In this document: in pieces, positions 10,901 through 21,515 of the stretch | Layout: each line of letters opens with the position of its first letter | Position numbering within the stretch: position 1 is the first letter of the stretch | Origin: Phylloscopus collybita | Taxonomy: Eukaryota > Chordata > Aves > Passeriformes > Phylloscopidae | DNA: 64,000 nucleotides | Reading direction: 5' to 3' | NCBI GenBank assembly: GCA_027886175.1 | Contig: JAJNNQ010000024.1 | Coordinates: 24,965,001 to 25,029,000, forward strand | The notes under the pieces: generated by a model | The model's input: the letters and a program-made list of their open reading frames with translations, nothing else | Told to the model about the DNA's origin: nothing | Database searches by the model: none | Position numbers and translations under genes: made by a program

Positions 10901-13900
10901 GCTACCTCAGACCACACAGATTTGAGGATACCAGATTATTAGGATTAAAACCCCTGAATTTCCAGCTTTGTAGTTCCCTCTGGTTGAAGCCAGACTGGGG
11001 AGGGGGAAGGAATTTGCAGTGGGGAATTAAGTGGAGCTGCATGAACTGCGGAGAAAAGGAAGGATATGTTGAGAGGCATGGTCAGTCCCTCTTTTGCTGC
11101 AAGTGGTGCTCTGGATAAATCCAGTGAAACAGCTGAAGGAGGACATGTATAATAACTGGAGCACCGCCTAAAGTGGAGAGCTCAGTCCCAAAGTGTGTGC
11201 AGTCTAAATGCTGCCTACTGCAGTGAACCCAGGGGACAGAATTAATTGGAGCTTAGCTGTAGCCTTATTTCTTAAAGAAGCAAATCTTATGCAGTCAACT
11301 TGTCTGTCTATCCCTTGTCTCTTTCCCTCCAATAGCTTTTAATTTCATCAGCCAGCTTCAGCCAGATTGATCAGAGGGGTAAAAGTCTCAAAGGCAATTA
11401 TGTTCCTATCTGTTTCTTGAACTGTAATGCTTGGTTCATGCCTGACCAGACAAGAGGCTGCAGTAAAAGTCTGTCACTTCTGAAACTCCAGGAAAGCCAT
11501 ATAAAAGAAAATTTAAAGGTACTGTTGCTGAAAAGCTTCAGCTAGTAATAATAGACAAACCAGGCTTTGTAAGGTCAGGGGCTTTCAGAATTTACTTGTG
11601 TGTAAATTTAAGTTTTGATTGTTTGTGGCAGAAGAAATAAGTTTCTGTAAGATGTTTTTAGGTATTCCCCCAAAAGAAGCAACAATGAGCTATGGTTTGA
11701 AGGCAAGTGAGCTTGTCTGTGCTGAGGAGGTGAGATAGAAACGCTGAAAAAAGGGAAGTGAAGTTGGAGTCTGACCCCATGAATAGGGGTCTGGAGTTAG
11801 CAGCAGTGGAAGCCCTGTGAAACAGAGAAATTTCCACTGTTTGCTCTTTTGGCACACTGGACATTGCTGTTGAGAACAGGAAATTTGTTCATTCACCACT
11901 TTGATCACACTGTCTTAGGGGATTTAATTTTAGCAGTCATTCTGAGGTAAATTATGGAGTGACAAGAAGAGTGGTCAAAAGACTAGAAAGGGAGAAGCTG
12001 GACAGTGCACCTCTGAGTGCCCTCTTTGTGAAACAGAGAGAAAATGATGGAGTGCAGAGTGGAAAATATGATCTGGGCAGAACCCACAAAGGTGGCAAGG
12101 AAAAGTCTCATTTAGCGGGAAATCAAAAGGCGAGAGGACAAATGATGAGCTGAAAGAATTTTGAGAGAGAGAGAACTGTTGCATATCTTGATGTATGAAG
12201 CATTATTTCCCACCTTTCTGCAGCTCTATTTATAATGACAGGGCAAGTAGAAGTCTTAACTTAGTTATGTGCTGCATACTTAATCATAGTGTTATTTGTT
12301 CCCAGTTGCTAGGACTGGAATCAGAATGTTAGGCAGTAAAGCTTTTCTTCTGTTTTAGGTACTTTTTTGATGATCTACAGCTTTGCACTGGAATTTCCTG
12401 TGCTCTGTTTTACCTTTGTCATAGGGTGGAGAGAAATTTTAATTTTGTGAACTTCCTATATCCAAAGGCTACAGCCTGTGAAGTAAAATGGTGTGTGATC
12501 TGCAAGCTGTGCCCTCTGGACAGGTGCTGTAAGCTTGCTTTTTCTTTTCCAGTACTGGAACGGCACCAGTTCATGAAGCGGGCTCAGGCACTTGCACCTT
12601 GGTTATCGCCCAACATGTTCTACGGAGCTGGTGACAGGAACTCAAAACTTTCCTCTTACCAGCTGAACCCTCTGCTGCAGCAAGGTGAGACTGTGGGCGT
12701 CATTTCAGAGGGAAATCAGGATGAGAAACAGGTAACTTCTTCAGGAAGTTCAGCATTGAGCCTTTAGCCTCTCTACCAGAAAAGAAAGAAAAATGTTCCT
12801 AGCATGACTGCATGTCCTAGAATGACAGCTCTGCCACATCTGCAGTGCACCATACAGTTGTCTGAGTGCATAAAAACATCCTGTTACCCTAAGTGTCTTG
12901 CTGGGCTCCGTGCTGGGTGAAGCAGTTTAACACTAACTAAGGTGCATCTGCACTACATCCCAGCAACTGCAGGGTAAATATACCCAGCTTATCTTGCTTT
13001 GTGTGGCAGAGGAGGGTACTGTCTCTTTGTTCTGCTGTGCTGGTCACGGTCAACTCCTTATAGCCAAAACTGACATGACAAGTGAGGTGCAATTTGTTTG
13101 AGTTCTTATCTAATGTCTAGTCTTCAAATGATTAAGGGCAAACTGCCTTCTGTGCAACAGATCTAGCCTGCATGCAGCAAAAAAGGAAGGACTCTTTAAT
13201 GAACCAGGAAGAATTTCCTTCTCCATTTGTTGCTTATATCTGTACATACATGTGTGTGTATGTGTGCATACGTATAAAATTTTCTTTCTTTATTTTCGTT
13301 TTCTTTTGCAGTACTTCTTCCTGTTCAGTGAAATGCAAAAGGAAACACTATGATCTTTCTCTGATTATTTGTAAATAAAATATGGTATCAATGCTGTAGG
13401 AAAAACATATTCCTCTAAATACACAGACTGTATTTCCAGGTATGCTGGACTTCTTACCTCTGTACTGCCTAAAACATGTTAGATCATGCTGCAGCTTATT
13501 AGTTACTACTCTGCACCATACCTCATTTGGTCTGGATGTGCTGGTTGTGGTGCCTGAGACTTGTGCAGCTCTTGCAGTGAGGTACAGCAGGAGGAAGAGA
13601 AGCAACTCAGCCAGGATCATGAGTGCAGAGGGGCCTTCTCTTCTCCTCTTGACTTGCTGTGTTCTCCTGTGCTTTTATCCTTAGATGTATCTCTTCAGAA
13701 CAGTCTTCCACTGGTGCAGCCACAGGCCCAGCTTTCCCATAACAACGGTGTTTTGGACTATCTGGAGTCTGAAATCCAAAACCTGAACACGTCCCAGCTG
13801 CGGCCGCCCTCCCACCAGCGGCAGGCTGTGCAGCCCAGCCTGCTGTCCTCGCTGGGCTCCGACATCGTGCCACCTCCTCTTGCCGACCATGTCTCCTCCA

Positions 13901-15670
13901 TCCACGGGAGCAGCAACTCCTCACGGCCACAAAGAGCTGCCCGCACCCCCAGGCCCTGGGACTCTGCAGCAGAGGACAGGAGGGAAAACCGGAGGTGGCC
14001 CTTGCCTTCCAGTGGGGATTCTCATTCCAGCTACAGTCAGGAGCCCTGGGACAGGCAGCGGGAGGATCATCCTCAGAGGCAGAGGGCAGGTGGCTACAAT
14101 GGCAGGCCCCAGCACTCCAGACGGGATGTGTCACCCCCACGGCAGGCTGAGAGGGGCAAGAGCAGCAGCAGTTTCTATCCGGAGGAGACCAAGGAGCGCC
14201 CCAGCCACCATCGTGGAGGGAGGCAGGAGCCCTGGGGAAGGCGAGAATACGAGCACCATGCTGGGAGGAGCAATTACTCCGGCCAGAGGCGGCACAGCTA
14301 CTCCCCCCCCTCTTCTCGCAGGGGCTCCTGGAGCTCCTCTGAAGAGCAAATCCGTGTCCCGGTGTCAAACCGCAGGCGGAGGAACCGCAGGTCCCGGGAG
14401 TGGCCAGAGGAGAAACCCCCCAGTTATCGCTCCTTAGAGATCATCCCAGCTCAGGACAAGAAGCACAAAGGCGGCGCAGGGACCCGCTCGGTGAGTCAGC
14501 TGCCTTTGTGCTTTCCCATCCAAGGGAAAAGGTGGGGTTTGGGGAGTAAGAGGTAATGTTTTCTGCTTTCTGTAGCCTGCTGTCTTTCAAACAGAGGCCA
14601 AGGAGCAAGGAGTGCTCTGCACAGCATGCTTATGAAGAGGCTGCTGAGTATCCAGCTTTTGACAGGCATTGCCTAGATATACTGTGTTCAGGGGCAAAGT
14701 AAAAAGACAAATCCCTGGAAGTGTTCAATGCTAAGTTGGATGAGGCCCTGAGCAGCCTGGTCTAGTGGAAGGTGTCCCTGCCCAGAGTAGGGAAATTGGA
14801 ACCACGTGATCTTTAAGGTCCTTTCCAACCCAAACCATGCTATGATTCTGTCATTCTGAAATTAATTAAGTCCCCTGCAGGGTGACATGTTATATTCCTG
14901 TCCCCATCCAAAGGCTTTTGGGATTCTGTGTGTATATTGGTGTTAAAATAGGTGTTCTGGTACTGACTGAGGAGAAAGCACTTCCAGACTAGGCAGCAGC
15001 ATCCATCCCTCTGTAAACATCTCCGGGGTTGGTTTACTTCTGATTTCTTTTAAAATATGTGTGATATTTTTAAGATGGCACATATGGGAAAACGTCTAGG
15101 TGAGATGTCTAAAGCTATATGAAATAGGCTTTAAAGTCATGGATGGCATGGATAAAAAATGTGTCATTCTTCAGGCCAGGTGGAAGAGGATAACTCCCTT
15201 GTTGGCACTCCTGAGAACTGAACATACATTATGTGGGCAGTGAACAGCTACTGTTCACAGCTCTTCATGTCAGTTTGCACTGGGATTAGATTTCAGGTAG
15301 CAACCTAGGTGTGAAAAGCTTCATATCCAATTGCTAATCTCCAAATTAGACAGTGTATTCCTCCTGAAAAAATGAAGATTCTTCTAAACCACAAAAAGTT
15401 AAGTGTGCCTTATCACACATATGCAGAATTTTACCAGGTGGGAGTATTTTGTGGAGCTGGATGTTGCAAATTACCATTTTCCTTCTGTGTTGTGGAAGGA
15501 AGTGCAATTCCAATTCCATCTGGAATGTGTATATGGATGAGTGTTTTTTGTTACGGTGCTCAGAGCATGTAGGAAGACATAGGGTTTTCATTCATCATTG
15601 TTCCTGAGGTTTTTTTCTTCTCTTGCAGGACAGAGGAAGTTCCCACAGTGGAAGAAGCATAGTCATTTAA
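1907..15670 (+). CDS. ILDR1: ILDR1, immunoglobulin-like domain-containing receptor 1 (angulin-2)
   Basis: Eight coding exons with GT/AG borders join into 540 codons: 1907-1961, 4898-5068, 7045-7194, 7858-7977, 8125-8271, 12553-12684, 13685-14490 and 15629-15670. The length is close to human ILDR1 (about 546, from memory). Seen: a signal peptide (about residues 1-19), one V-type Ig domain with Cys44 and Cys144 in a WWDHGMYYC context, a membrane helix (about 167-188), a juxtamembrane cluster of 13 cysteines (187-211), a long Ser/Arg/Pro-rich tail, a conserved [10 protein letters not shown] segment, and the C-terminus GRSIVI, which fits a class II PDZ ligand. Family knowledge: angulins mark tricellular contacts and recruit tricellulin. 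ILDR1 loss causes human deafness (DFNB42), and it has been linked to lipid-stimulated CCK release. LSR and ILDR2 are paralogues, but exon and C-terminal matches favour ILDR1. The first six coding introns are in phase 1 and the last in phase 0. No break is seen. Confidence 0.97.
4898..5068 (+). CDS. ILDR1: ILDR1 coding exon 2 (first half of Ig domain)
   Basis: Residues 19-75. It carries the first Ig cysteine (44, in ILKCDY) and the conserved [20 protein letters not shown] segment, which is nearly identical to mammalian ILDR1. The acceptor is CTGGCAG and the donor T|GTAAGT, phase 1. Confidence 0.96.
5590..6060 (+). mobile_element. CR1 LINE fragment in ILDR1 intron 2
   Basis: It contains CR1 3'-region blocks such as 'ctcacctggagtactg', 'tccagaggagggcaacaaa' and 'gacctcattgctctcca', followed by a degraded 3' end around 'ttggactagataacctttgta'. 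The copy is more diverged than the one upstream of ILDR1. Confidence 0.85.
7045..7194 (+). CDS. ILDR1: ILDR1 coding exon 3 (middle of Ig domain)
   Basis: Residues 76-125, beginning [16 protein letters not shown] and ending in the conserved RKITIQN. It is bounded by a TTTGTAG acceptor and a C|GTGAGT donor, phase 1. Confidence 0.95.
7858..7977 (+). CDS. ILDR1: ILDR1 coding exon 4 (end of Ig domain)
   Basis: Residues 126-165. It contains the second Ig cysteine (144) in WWDHGMYYC and the [19 protein letters not shown] segment conserved in angulins. The acceptor is CCCACAG and the donor C|GTAAGT. Confidence 0.96.
8125..8271 (+). CDS. ILDR1: ILDR1 coding exon 5 (membrane helix and cysteine cluster)
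   Basis: Residues 166-214. A Leu/Ile-rich membrane helix is followed immediately by 13 cysteines within 25 residues (187-211), a probable site of multiple palmitoylation. The acceptor follows a long pyrimidine tract, and the donor is AAAG|GTGAGA. Confidence 0.95.
9900..9914 (+). promoter_or_regulatory. CTCF-like motif in ILDR1 intron 5
   Basis: CCACTAGAGGACAGC matches the CTCF core CCASYAGRKGGCRSY at 14 of 15 positions by eye. Occupancy cannot be judged from sequence. Confidence 0.5.
12553..12684 (+). CDS. ILDR1: ILDR1 coding exon 6 (cytoplasmic)
   Basis: Residues 215-258, starting [17 protein letters not shown], which aligns with the 'RHRYMKQAQALGP' region of human ILDR1 as I remember it. 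The acceptor is TTTTCCAG and the donor AAG|GTGAGA, phase 1. It is isolated from exon 5 by a 4.3-kb intron. Confidence 0.93.
13685..14490 (+). CDS. ILDR1: ILDR1 coding exon 7 (long Ser/Arg/Pro-rich tail)
   Basis: Residues 259-527. The exon starts with a segment containing [15 protein letters not shown], conserved in the family, followed by a low-complexity region rich in Ser, Arg, Gly, Pro and His with many RR/RS pairs. It ends with the conserved [13 protein letters not shown] block. The donor TCG|GTGAGT is phase 0. The GC content is clearly above that of the introns. Confidence 0.95.
14690..14865 (+). mobile_element. CR1 LINE 3' tail in ILDR1 intron 7
   Basis: Sequence from 'ctggaagtgttcaatgctaag' through 'ggtcctttccaacccaaacc' to 'atgattctgtcattctg' is the CR1 3' end with its octamer-like tail. 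It is severely 5'-truncated. Confidence 0.88.
15629..15670 (+). CDS. ILDR1: ILDR1 coding exon 8 (C-terminal peptide)
   Basis: Residues 528-540 ([13 protein letters not shown]) and a TAA stop. The peptide is almost identical to the mammalian ILDR1 C-terminus, which fixes the gene's end. It is too short to be found by open-frame length alone. Confidence 0.94.
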   Translation, partial: DRGSSHSGRSIVI

Positions 15671-15767
15671 TGTCAGTACTGGAAGAACGAAGATTCCCAC
15701 TGGACTCCTCCTAGTTTTTCTACTGTTTAGGTTGAAATGGCTGCTTTTGATTGAACAGACAAACAGC

Positions 15768-15773
15768 AATAAA
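15768..15773 (+). terminator. Polyadenylation signal of ILDR1
   Basis: AATAAA lies about 100 bases after the ILDR1 stop codon. It would give a short 3' UTR. A longer UTR using a later site is possible. Confidence 0.6.
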
Positions 15774-16111
15774 ACAGATGAAGCAGCTTCCCCTTAGACG
15801 TACAGCTCTGAAGAATATATGTCTGGTGCCATGAAAGCCATACACAACCTATTCTTATTGCTGTGATTTGGAAACTTAGGTTGGGCTAAGTTCTAATGGG
15901 CTGAGGTTCATTGAAAACATTCTAGTAGAAACAGCAGATTTTTTCAGTATATATATACTATATAAATAGTGTATTCCCAGTCTTTAAAGAGAGAAACCAG
16001 TTTTCTTTATGAAGTGTCATGGCACTGCAAGGAGCCCAGTCTGTAGAACGCTTTGCACACCAGTTACCAGAGAAAGGTTCCAATGTTCACGGAGCTGTAA
16101 AGTCACAAGAC

Positions 16112-16215
16112 AGTAGAATAACTTAGACTGGAAGAGGCATCTGGAGGTCATCTGATCCAGGCCCCTGGGAGCTTTGTGGGGGGAGGCACAACATCTTTTT
16201 AAGGCCCTTTGTTGT
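16112..16215 (-). mobile_element. CR1 LINE 3' fragment, degraded
   Basis: Read on the minus strand, it resembles the CR1 end '...gggcctggatcagatgacctcc...ttccagtctaagttattct'. Only about 100 bases are recognisable and the copy is old. Confidence 0.6.
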
Positions 16216-19200
16216 GCTTCAGAATGTGTAATGTTTGCTGCTTCTGCCTGGCTGCTCAGCGTAGCTGGGACAGTTGCTTCCGTTTGTCCCCACTAAGCCT
16301 CTCTCCCAAACAGGAGTATCATGGTCTAATAAGGTCTCACTGGCATGCCTGCAAATTGCCAGCTTATCTGCCCTTTACTGACTGAAAGAACCTGTTCCAC
16401 TTTGAGCCTAGACCTTAGTGCCTTCAAAGATACTTGTTCTAGCCTTTCATACAAGCTTGAATTTATTTGTAAACTTAAAGGGCTAAATTTACCAAGGTTT
16501 GTCCTTGCGTACAAGCACTGAGCAAAGTGACTACTCTCCTTTATACCATGGACTAGAATTCCCTTCAGCTCAAGGAAGCATGGTTTTGGTGAATATATCT
16601 TGCCTAAGCCATGTGCTCTTTTCCATACATTTTATATTCTCCCTTTCCTCTCTGTGCCTTGTATCATATACACGGGGTGGGATAAAGGACTCTGAAGAAT
16701 TCTTATAGTCAACATTTTAAGTGATCTTTACCCTGACACTTACACCAACCCTGCATGTGTGGTGCATCTGATCTGGAGCTGGATTGTAGGGTTTCCTCAG
16801 TTCTCACCCTGACACTAGAATACAGAATTTCTCTATGCTTTGAGACCATTTCTGAAAGAGAACTTGTCATTTCTCCTTGATGAGACTAATCCACTGAACT
16901 GTGCTGGAGAAAGAGAAGCTCTATGGATGATGTCTGCTTCCACAGGAAGAGTCTTGCAGGAGGCACTTTTTGGATTGAAGAGACTCCACAGTTGGCAAGG
17001 AGCTTTTGGAGAACCTTGTGAATTATTTTGTAACCCAGAGGCACTAGAGATTGGCCAGTACCAATGACTGTCTTGCCTAGCTTATTTCCCAGCCAGTGCC
17101 ACATGGAACACTTGCTACTGTTTGTTCTTTAATGTCCTAATTACTGATGTGCTTATGCTTTTCCCTGGAAGACTTGGAGGGACTTTCACTTTGTCAACCT
17201 CCTTTCTTTTCCTTGTCTTTAGACAATGATGGGAAACATCACACCTTGAACAAATGGTCCTAGCTGGATATCCAGTGCAGTTGCTGGTCAACCCTGGGCC
17301 ACTCCAGAGTGCTCATCTTCCTACAGTTTCTTGGCTGAACATGCTTATTTGTAATTCCTGCCTATGGAGATAAAGGAGGAGGACCAAGGAGATTCTCTGG
17401 TTGACTTTGTTTCAGCTCTGGAGGCCTACTTTTTGAAGACAGAAGGTCTTTTTCCCACCGTTGATGGCTATCACAAAAATAAAAAACAAGAGCTAGAAAA
17501 GCTAAAAGACTTACTCCAATGTTTGAATTCAAGAAAGAAGAATTGTAATTAGGCCCAGACTGGACAATGTGAATTGACCCATGAGTCACATTTGAAATAC
17601 AGGGAACTGTGTTCACAGAACTTGCAAAGCATGCTTCGGATTTTATGAACCACCTTTTTGTATGATGGATTGTTTTTATTAGTTAAGAGGCATTTATGAC
17701 TGCAGTGACAGAAAATTATATGAGGCTACTTCTTCCAAAACTAGTTAGACATTAGCTTTACCTTCTGCTGACTTTTAGCAGATAGCCAGGGCCCTGCAGA
17801 TTCTACTCTTGGAAGCTGAATTGGTAACATGGAATTTGACACCTTCTACCTCCAATAGGTTCATACATCATGCAAGAGAACTTCTTCCTGTCCTAGCCCA
17901 AATGTCCAGGTTTAAGGAAAGGGCTGCCCCTTTCTCCATCAAGGAGTAGAGGCTATTTGAGACATGTGGTGAGATCCCAAGATAGTTGCATGGAAGGAGT
18001 TAACTTTCCTTCACATTCAGGTGTGTACAAGCCAACATGTACCCAGCAAGTTTTCCCAAGAGCAAGAAGCCACTCACACTGCAAGAAAACCAGGATGGCT
18101 CTATCTGTAATGGGAGCAGCTGTTGGAACTGCTGGGGTATGAGCCCACCAACAGCAGAGGTGGTGCTTTTTTATCTACACCTATGGAGGATCCCTCCATC
18201 TTTATTTGTTCCTGTAGTCCCCATAATTGAGCTAGGGTGACTAATAGTAGATTTGTGAACACAATCCACAAATTGTGAAGTCTGCAGGGTTTTATCTATA
18301 TCATACTTGATTTCCTCTTCAGTCACTTTGTTCATGTTTATAGAAACATTAAACAAAACCCTTCAGGGAAAATTGATTGTATCTCCATGTTAATTCTGTA
18401 ACTTCTTAAATTGTGACAGAAGTAGATTGGGTGATCCAGCAGGGAAGCAGAAATGATACCAGGCTTACTGGTCCGCAGACCACTGCGGTTCATAAAGCAC
18501 CAGTTGGTGGGCTGTGAAATAACGACAAAGGAAATCTATCTTTGCGTGCTTTACAACTGCACGCAGACAGAAAAGTGGGAAGGAAATAGGCTCTGCTTTA
18601 GATGCTTATTTCTGATTTTAATTGGCTTTAAATGAAACCCATTGTGGTGGCATTGTACAATACAACATGGACCCTTTTCCAGTAAGATCACAGGGTCTTT
18701 GACTTTTAAAGAGAGAGAGAGAATTGAGCAGCTCCAACACAGCACACTGAAAGAAATAACAGTAGGAAATATCCTATCCTTATTCTTTCTACATTGCAAT
18801 TTATTCATGCTTAATTTTTTAGCCATTCCAGAGAGCTGACGTTCATATGTCAGCCCATTTGTGATGGAAAAAGTTGAGTATTTCACATATGGGAGTTATT
18901 GCTATTCTAGACTTCTGTTCTTGCTGGAAGAACAAAGAATATACCTTACCTCCAAAGAATGAATCTTCTGTCTTAGATAAAGTGCCTTTAAATAAAGCCA
19001 CCATTACCCTAATTTATAGTAATGTAACGAGTAAGTGACCATGCCACACAGGGCCAGATAAGGTCACCCATGCTACAGTCAGCTGCTTTCTACCTCAGAC
19101 CAGAGATGCATAAGAAAGATAAAGAATCGTGTGATTTTTCTTTGATTAAGAAAGTACTTGCAATATCTGGCTTTCTTGCTTATTTGCAGAGTGCCCTGCC

Positions 19201-20454
19201 ATTCTGGAATGCCATTCCAGGAATGGGGGACAAGGGCTGCTTCTGTGCAATCATTGATCCGGTCTTGGCAAGTGCCTGGCTGGCACTAGAAAGTGCTGAA
19301 ATGCCCAGTTGCTATCTCTGGGATTGTATTCGTGACAGCACTGCCTAAAGTTAGGCTGACTTCAGGGCTGGGGAACTTGCCTTGTGTGATAACAGCCACA
19401 ATGCAAAGCTCTTTAGCAGTATGAATTACCACACAGGGCAGCTAAGTCCCTTCTCTTACTACCTCCTGCAGCACATCAGTTTAAAACACCCACTTAGAGC
19501 CTCCCTTTTGTTGACCTGACATAAGAAAGAAATGACACTTGAGCATATCTTAAATTAACCCCTCCAAGTAATGACTGCTCATTCCTGGTTTTGCTAAGTT
19601 AAATGCCTATGATGTGCCTGGTCTTCTGAATGTTATTCCAGCTGTAAAAGAAGATGATAAATGTGTAGATTCTCTTCAATGACTGTCAAATGTATAATTG
19701 AAATATAAGAGAACTTTCAATCAGTTGCTCTAGTGTATTCTTCCTAGACCATAAATTGCTTTTTAGTGTTTGCACCAGAAGTGGAACTGAAAAGTCTATG
19801 TTCTAATTTCTTGAGTTAACCTTTTTACACATCAGTAAGAATTTTCTGTCATTATTTTTTTGGACAAAAATGCAAAATGGTTTGCTTGTATATGGGATTT
19901 TTTTTTTATTTTGGGAGACTTTTTTCTCTTTGTTTTTGTAAGAAAAAAATCATTTGAATAAATACCTAGAGAGTGGAAAATGTCTGGAAACCACTGGCAG
20001 CCCTCTTCAATGATGTGATTCATTGTAGCTTGGCTGCCATGTCTGTAAAATGAGAACATGTACTGTTTGGTTCTAAAGCAAACTTGGAGCACCATGAGAG
20101 GAAAGGTCCTCTAGAGATCTTGTTTGGTTGATAAATAAAGGTACTGGTTGAGCTTTTTGCACTGTGCACGTGAGAGTCCCCTAATAAAGAAGTGGTCAAC
20201 ATAAGAATGGCAATCTGTTGGGTCTCACACAAATTAGTTGGCCTAATTTCTGTCCTCCCACTCCCCCAGCAGATACCTTTGTAGTTCAGTGTTGCAGCCT
20301 TTCTGTCTCTTGCCCCTGGCTGCATGTGCCAAGCACAGGTGAAAGGACCTACTGGAGACCCAAGGGGCACTTGGAACATGAGCCATGGGAAAACATTCCC
20401 TACAGCAGCAATGCAGCCACTTGCTGCCTGGGACTGGGGAGCCTCGGGAGATGT

Positions 20455-20990
20455 TACCATAGAACAGTTTGCTTTGGAAGGGACCTTACAAGATCATATC
20501 CATACTGCCCCTGCCTTGGGCAGGGACGCCTTCCACTAGACCAGGTTTCTCAAAGCCCCATCCAACCTGGCCTTGAATACTTCCAGTGTCAACAACTTCT
20601 CTGAGCAACCTATTCCAGTGTCTCACTACCCTCACAGTAAAAATTCATCCTTGCATCCAATCGAAATCTACCCTTTCAATTTAAACCTGTTTCCTTTTCT
20701 CCTGTCAATACAAGCCTTGTCTTGTGTGGGCCGAGTCTTTGTGTTTCTTGTAAGAACCCTTTAAGTATTGAAAAGCTGCAATAAGATCTCTCTGGAGCCT
20801 TCTCTCCAGGCTGAGCAGCCCCATTTCTTTCAGCCTTTCCCCATGGGGGAGAGGTTCCAACCCCATGATCAGTTTTTTGTGCCCCTCTGGATTCACTCTT
20901 ACAGCTCTGTGTTTCTTGGGCTGGGGATTCCGTAGCTGGATGTTCCTCCTGGTAAGTTTTGACAGCTGTCTCAGGTGCATTCTCATCTGT
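20455..20990 (-). mobile_element. CR1 LINE fragment
   Basis: On the plus strand it begins with the complement of the CR1 3' end ('agaacagtttgctttggaag') and continues through 'ccatccaacctggccttgaa', 'cattcctt'-type and 'aataagatctctctggagcc' blocks to the complement of the translated region near 20990. At over 500 bases it is the longest CR1 copy in the window. It lies about 260 bases upstream of the APOV1 oestrogen-response elements. Confidence 0.92.
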
Positions 20991-21250
20991 CACCCTGTGC
21001 AAAAAGAGTTGGTCACAGGGAAAGAAGTGTGAGAGGGGTGCATACCTCTGTGCACCATTTGGTTAATGCATTTGCTGTAAACGCAGAGGAAACTGGTGTA
21101 AGAGCTGCAGGTAAATGCCAACTGTCAGAGCAGTGCGGGTAGAGCACAGGAAGAGTGGGAGCAAAATTGAGCCCAGCTCTAGCTACTATTACTGTGGAGT
21201 TTGGTCAGTTTATGAAAGGGGCCTCTATGACATGAGCCTTCAAAAATAGG

Positions 21251-21263
21251 GGACTCAGTGACC
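21251..21263 (+). promoter_or_regulatory. Imperfect oestrogen-response element of APOV1
   Basis: GGACTCAGTGACC has one perfect half-site (TGACC) and one degenerate half-site with 3-base spacing. From memory, the chicken apoVLDL-II promoter carries GGGCTCAGTGACC at a comparable position, one base different. It lies about 210 bases upstream of the predicted transcription start. Confidence 0.75.
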
Positions 21264-21294
21264 CAGAAGCTGACTTCTGCATCTCTTGGGCTCA

Positions 21295-21307
21295 GGTCAG
21301 ACTGACC
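21295..21307 (+). promoter_or_regulatory. Consensus oestrogen-response element of APOV1
   Basis: GGTCAGACTGACC is a perfect GGTCAnnnTGACC palindrome, the ideal oestrogen-receptor homodimer site. It lies about 160 bases before the predicted start and 31 bases after the imperfect element. The pair agrees with the strong oestrogen induction known for hen liver APOV1. Confidence 0.85.
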
Positions 21308-21433
21308 CTCCATTACCAAATCTCAATAACAGGTCCAGAGTCCTCCACAGCTTCTTGCCTGTCCCACTGAGCTGGATGTGCTTGCAAAAGAGCAAATGGG
21401 GAAACAAAGGGGCCTTTGACCCCTTGCTACCAC

Positions 21434-21440
21434 TATATTA
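21434..21440 (+). promoter_or_regulatory. TATA-like box of APOV1
   Basis: TATATTA lies about 30 bases upstream of the inferred exon 1. A second AT-rich motif, CATAAAT, follows 10 bases later and is an alternative. The spacing to both oestrogen-response elements suits a proximal promoter. Confidence 0.5.
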
Positions 21441-21463
21441 GCTCTGCATAAATGCCGGGGTCT

Positions 21464-21515
21464 CAGATGAGCACCTACCTCAGCTTGGGCCTGAGAGAGA
21501 GAGAAAGCAGAACAG
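21464..21515 (+). other. APOV1 non-coding exon 1 (inferred)
   Basis: A short stretch downstream of the TATA-like box ends in AACAG|GTAAGA, a near-ideal donor. The chicken gene is known to have a non-coding first exon and four exons within about 3 kb. The distance from here to the poly(A) signal is also about 3.2 kb. The 5' border is an estimate from TATA spacing. Confidence 0.6.

Larger units (their letters stand above)
15800..21240. other. ILDR1-APOV1 intergenic region
   Basis: No gene was recognised. It holds two minus-strand CR1 fragments and a few short open frames. One, at 17364-17552, is Lys/Glu-rich and resembles no family I know. Composition is otherwise ordinary AT-rich intergenic DNA. 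Confidence 0.5.

Noticed and set aside
13607..14368. 253-codon minus-strand frame opposite ILDR1 exon 7
   Set aside because: It is a shadow of the Ser/Arg/Pro-rich coding exon. The plus strand matches ILDR1.
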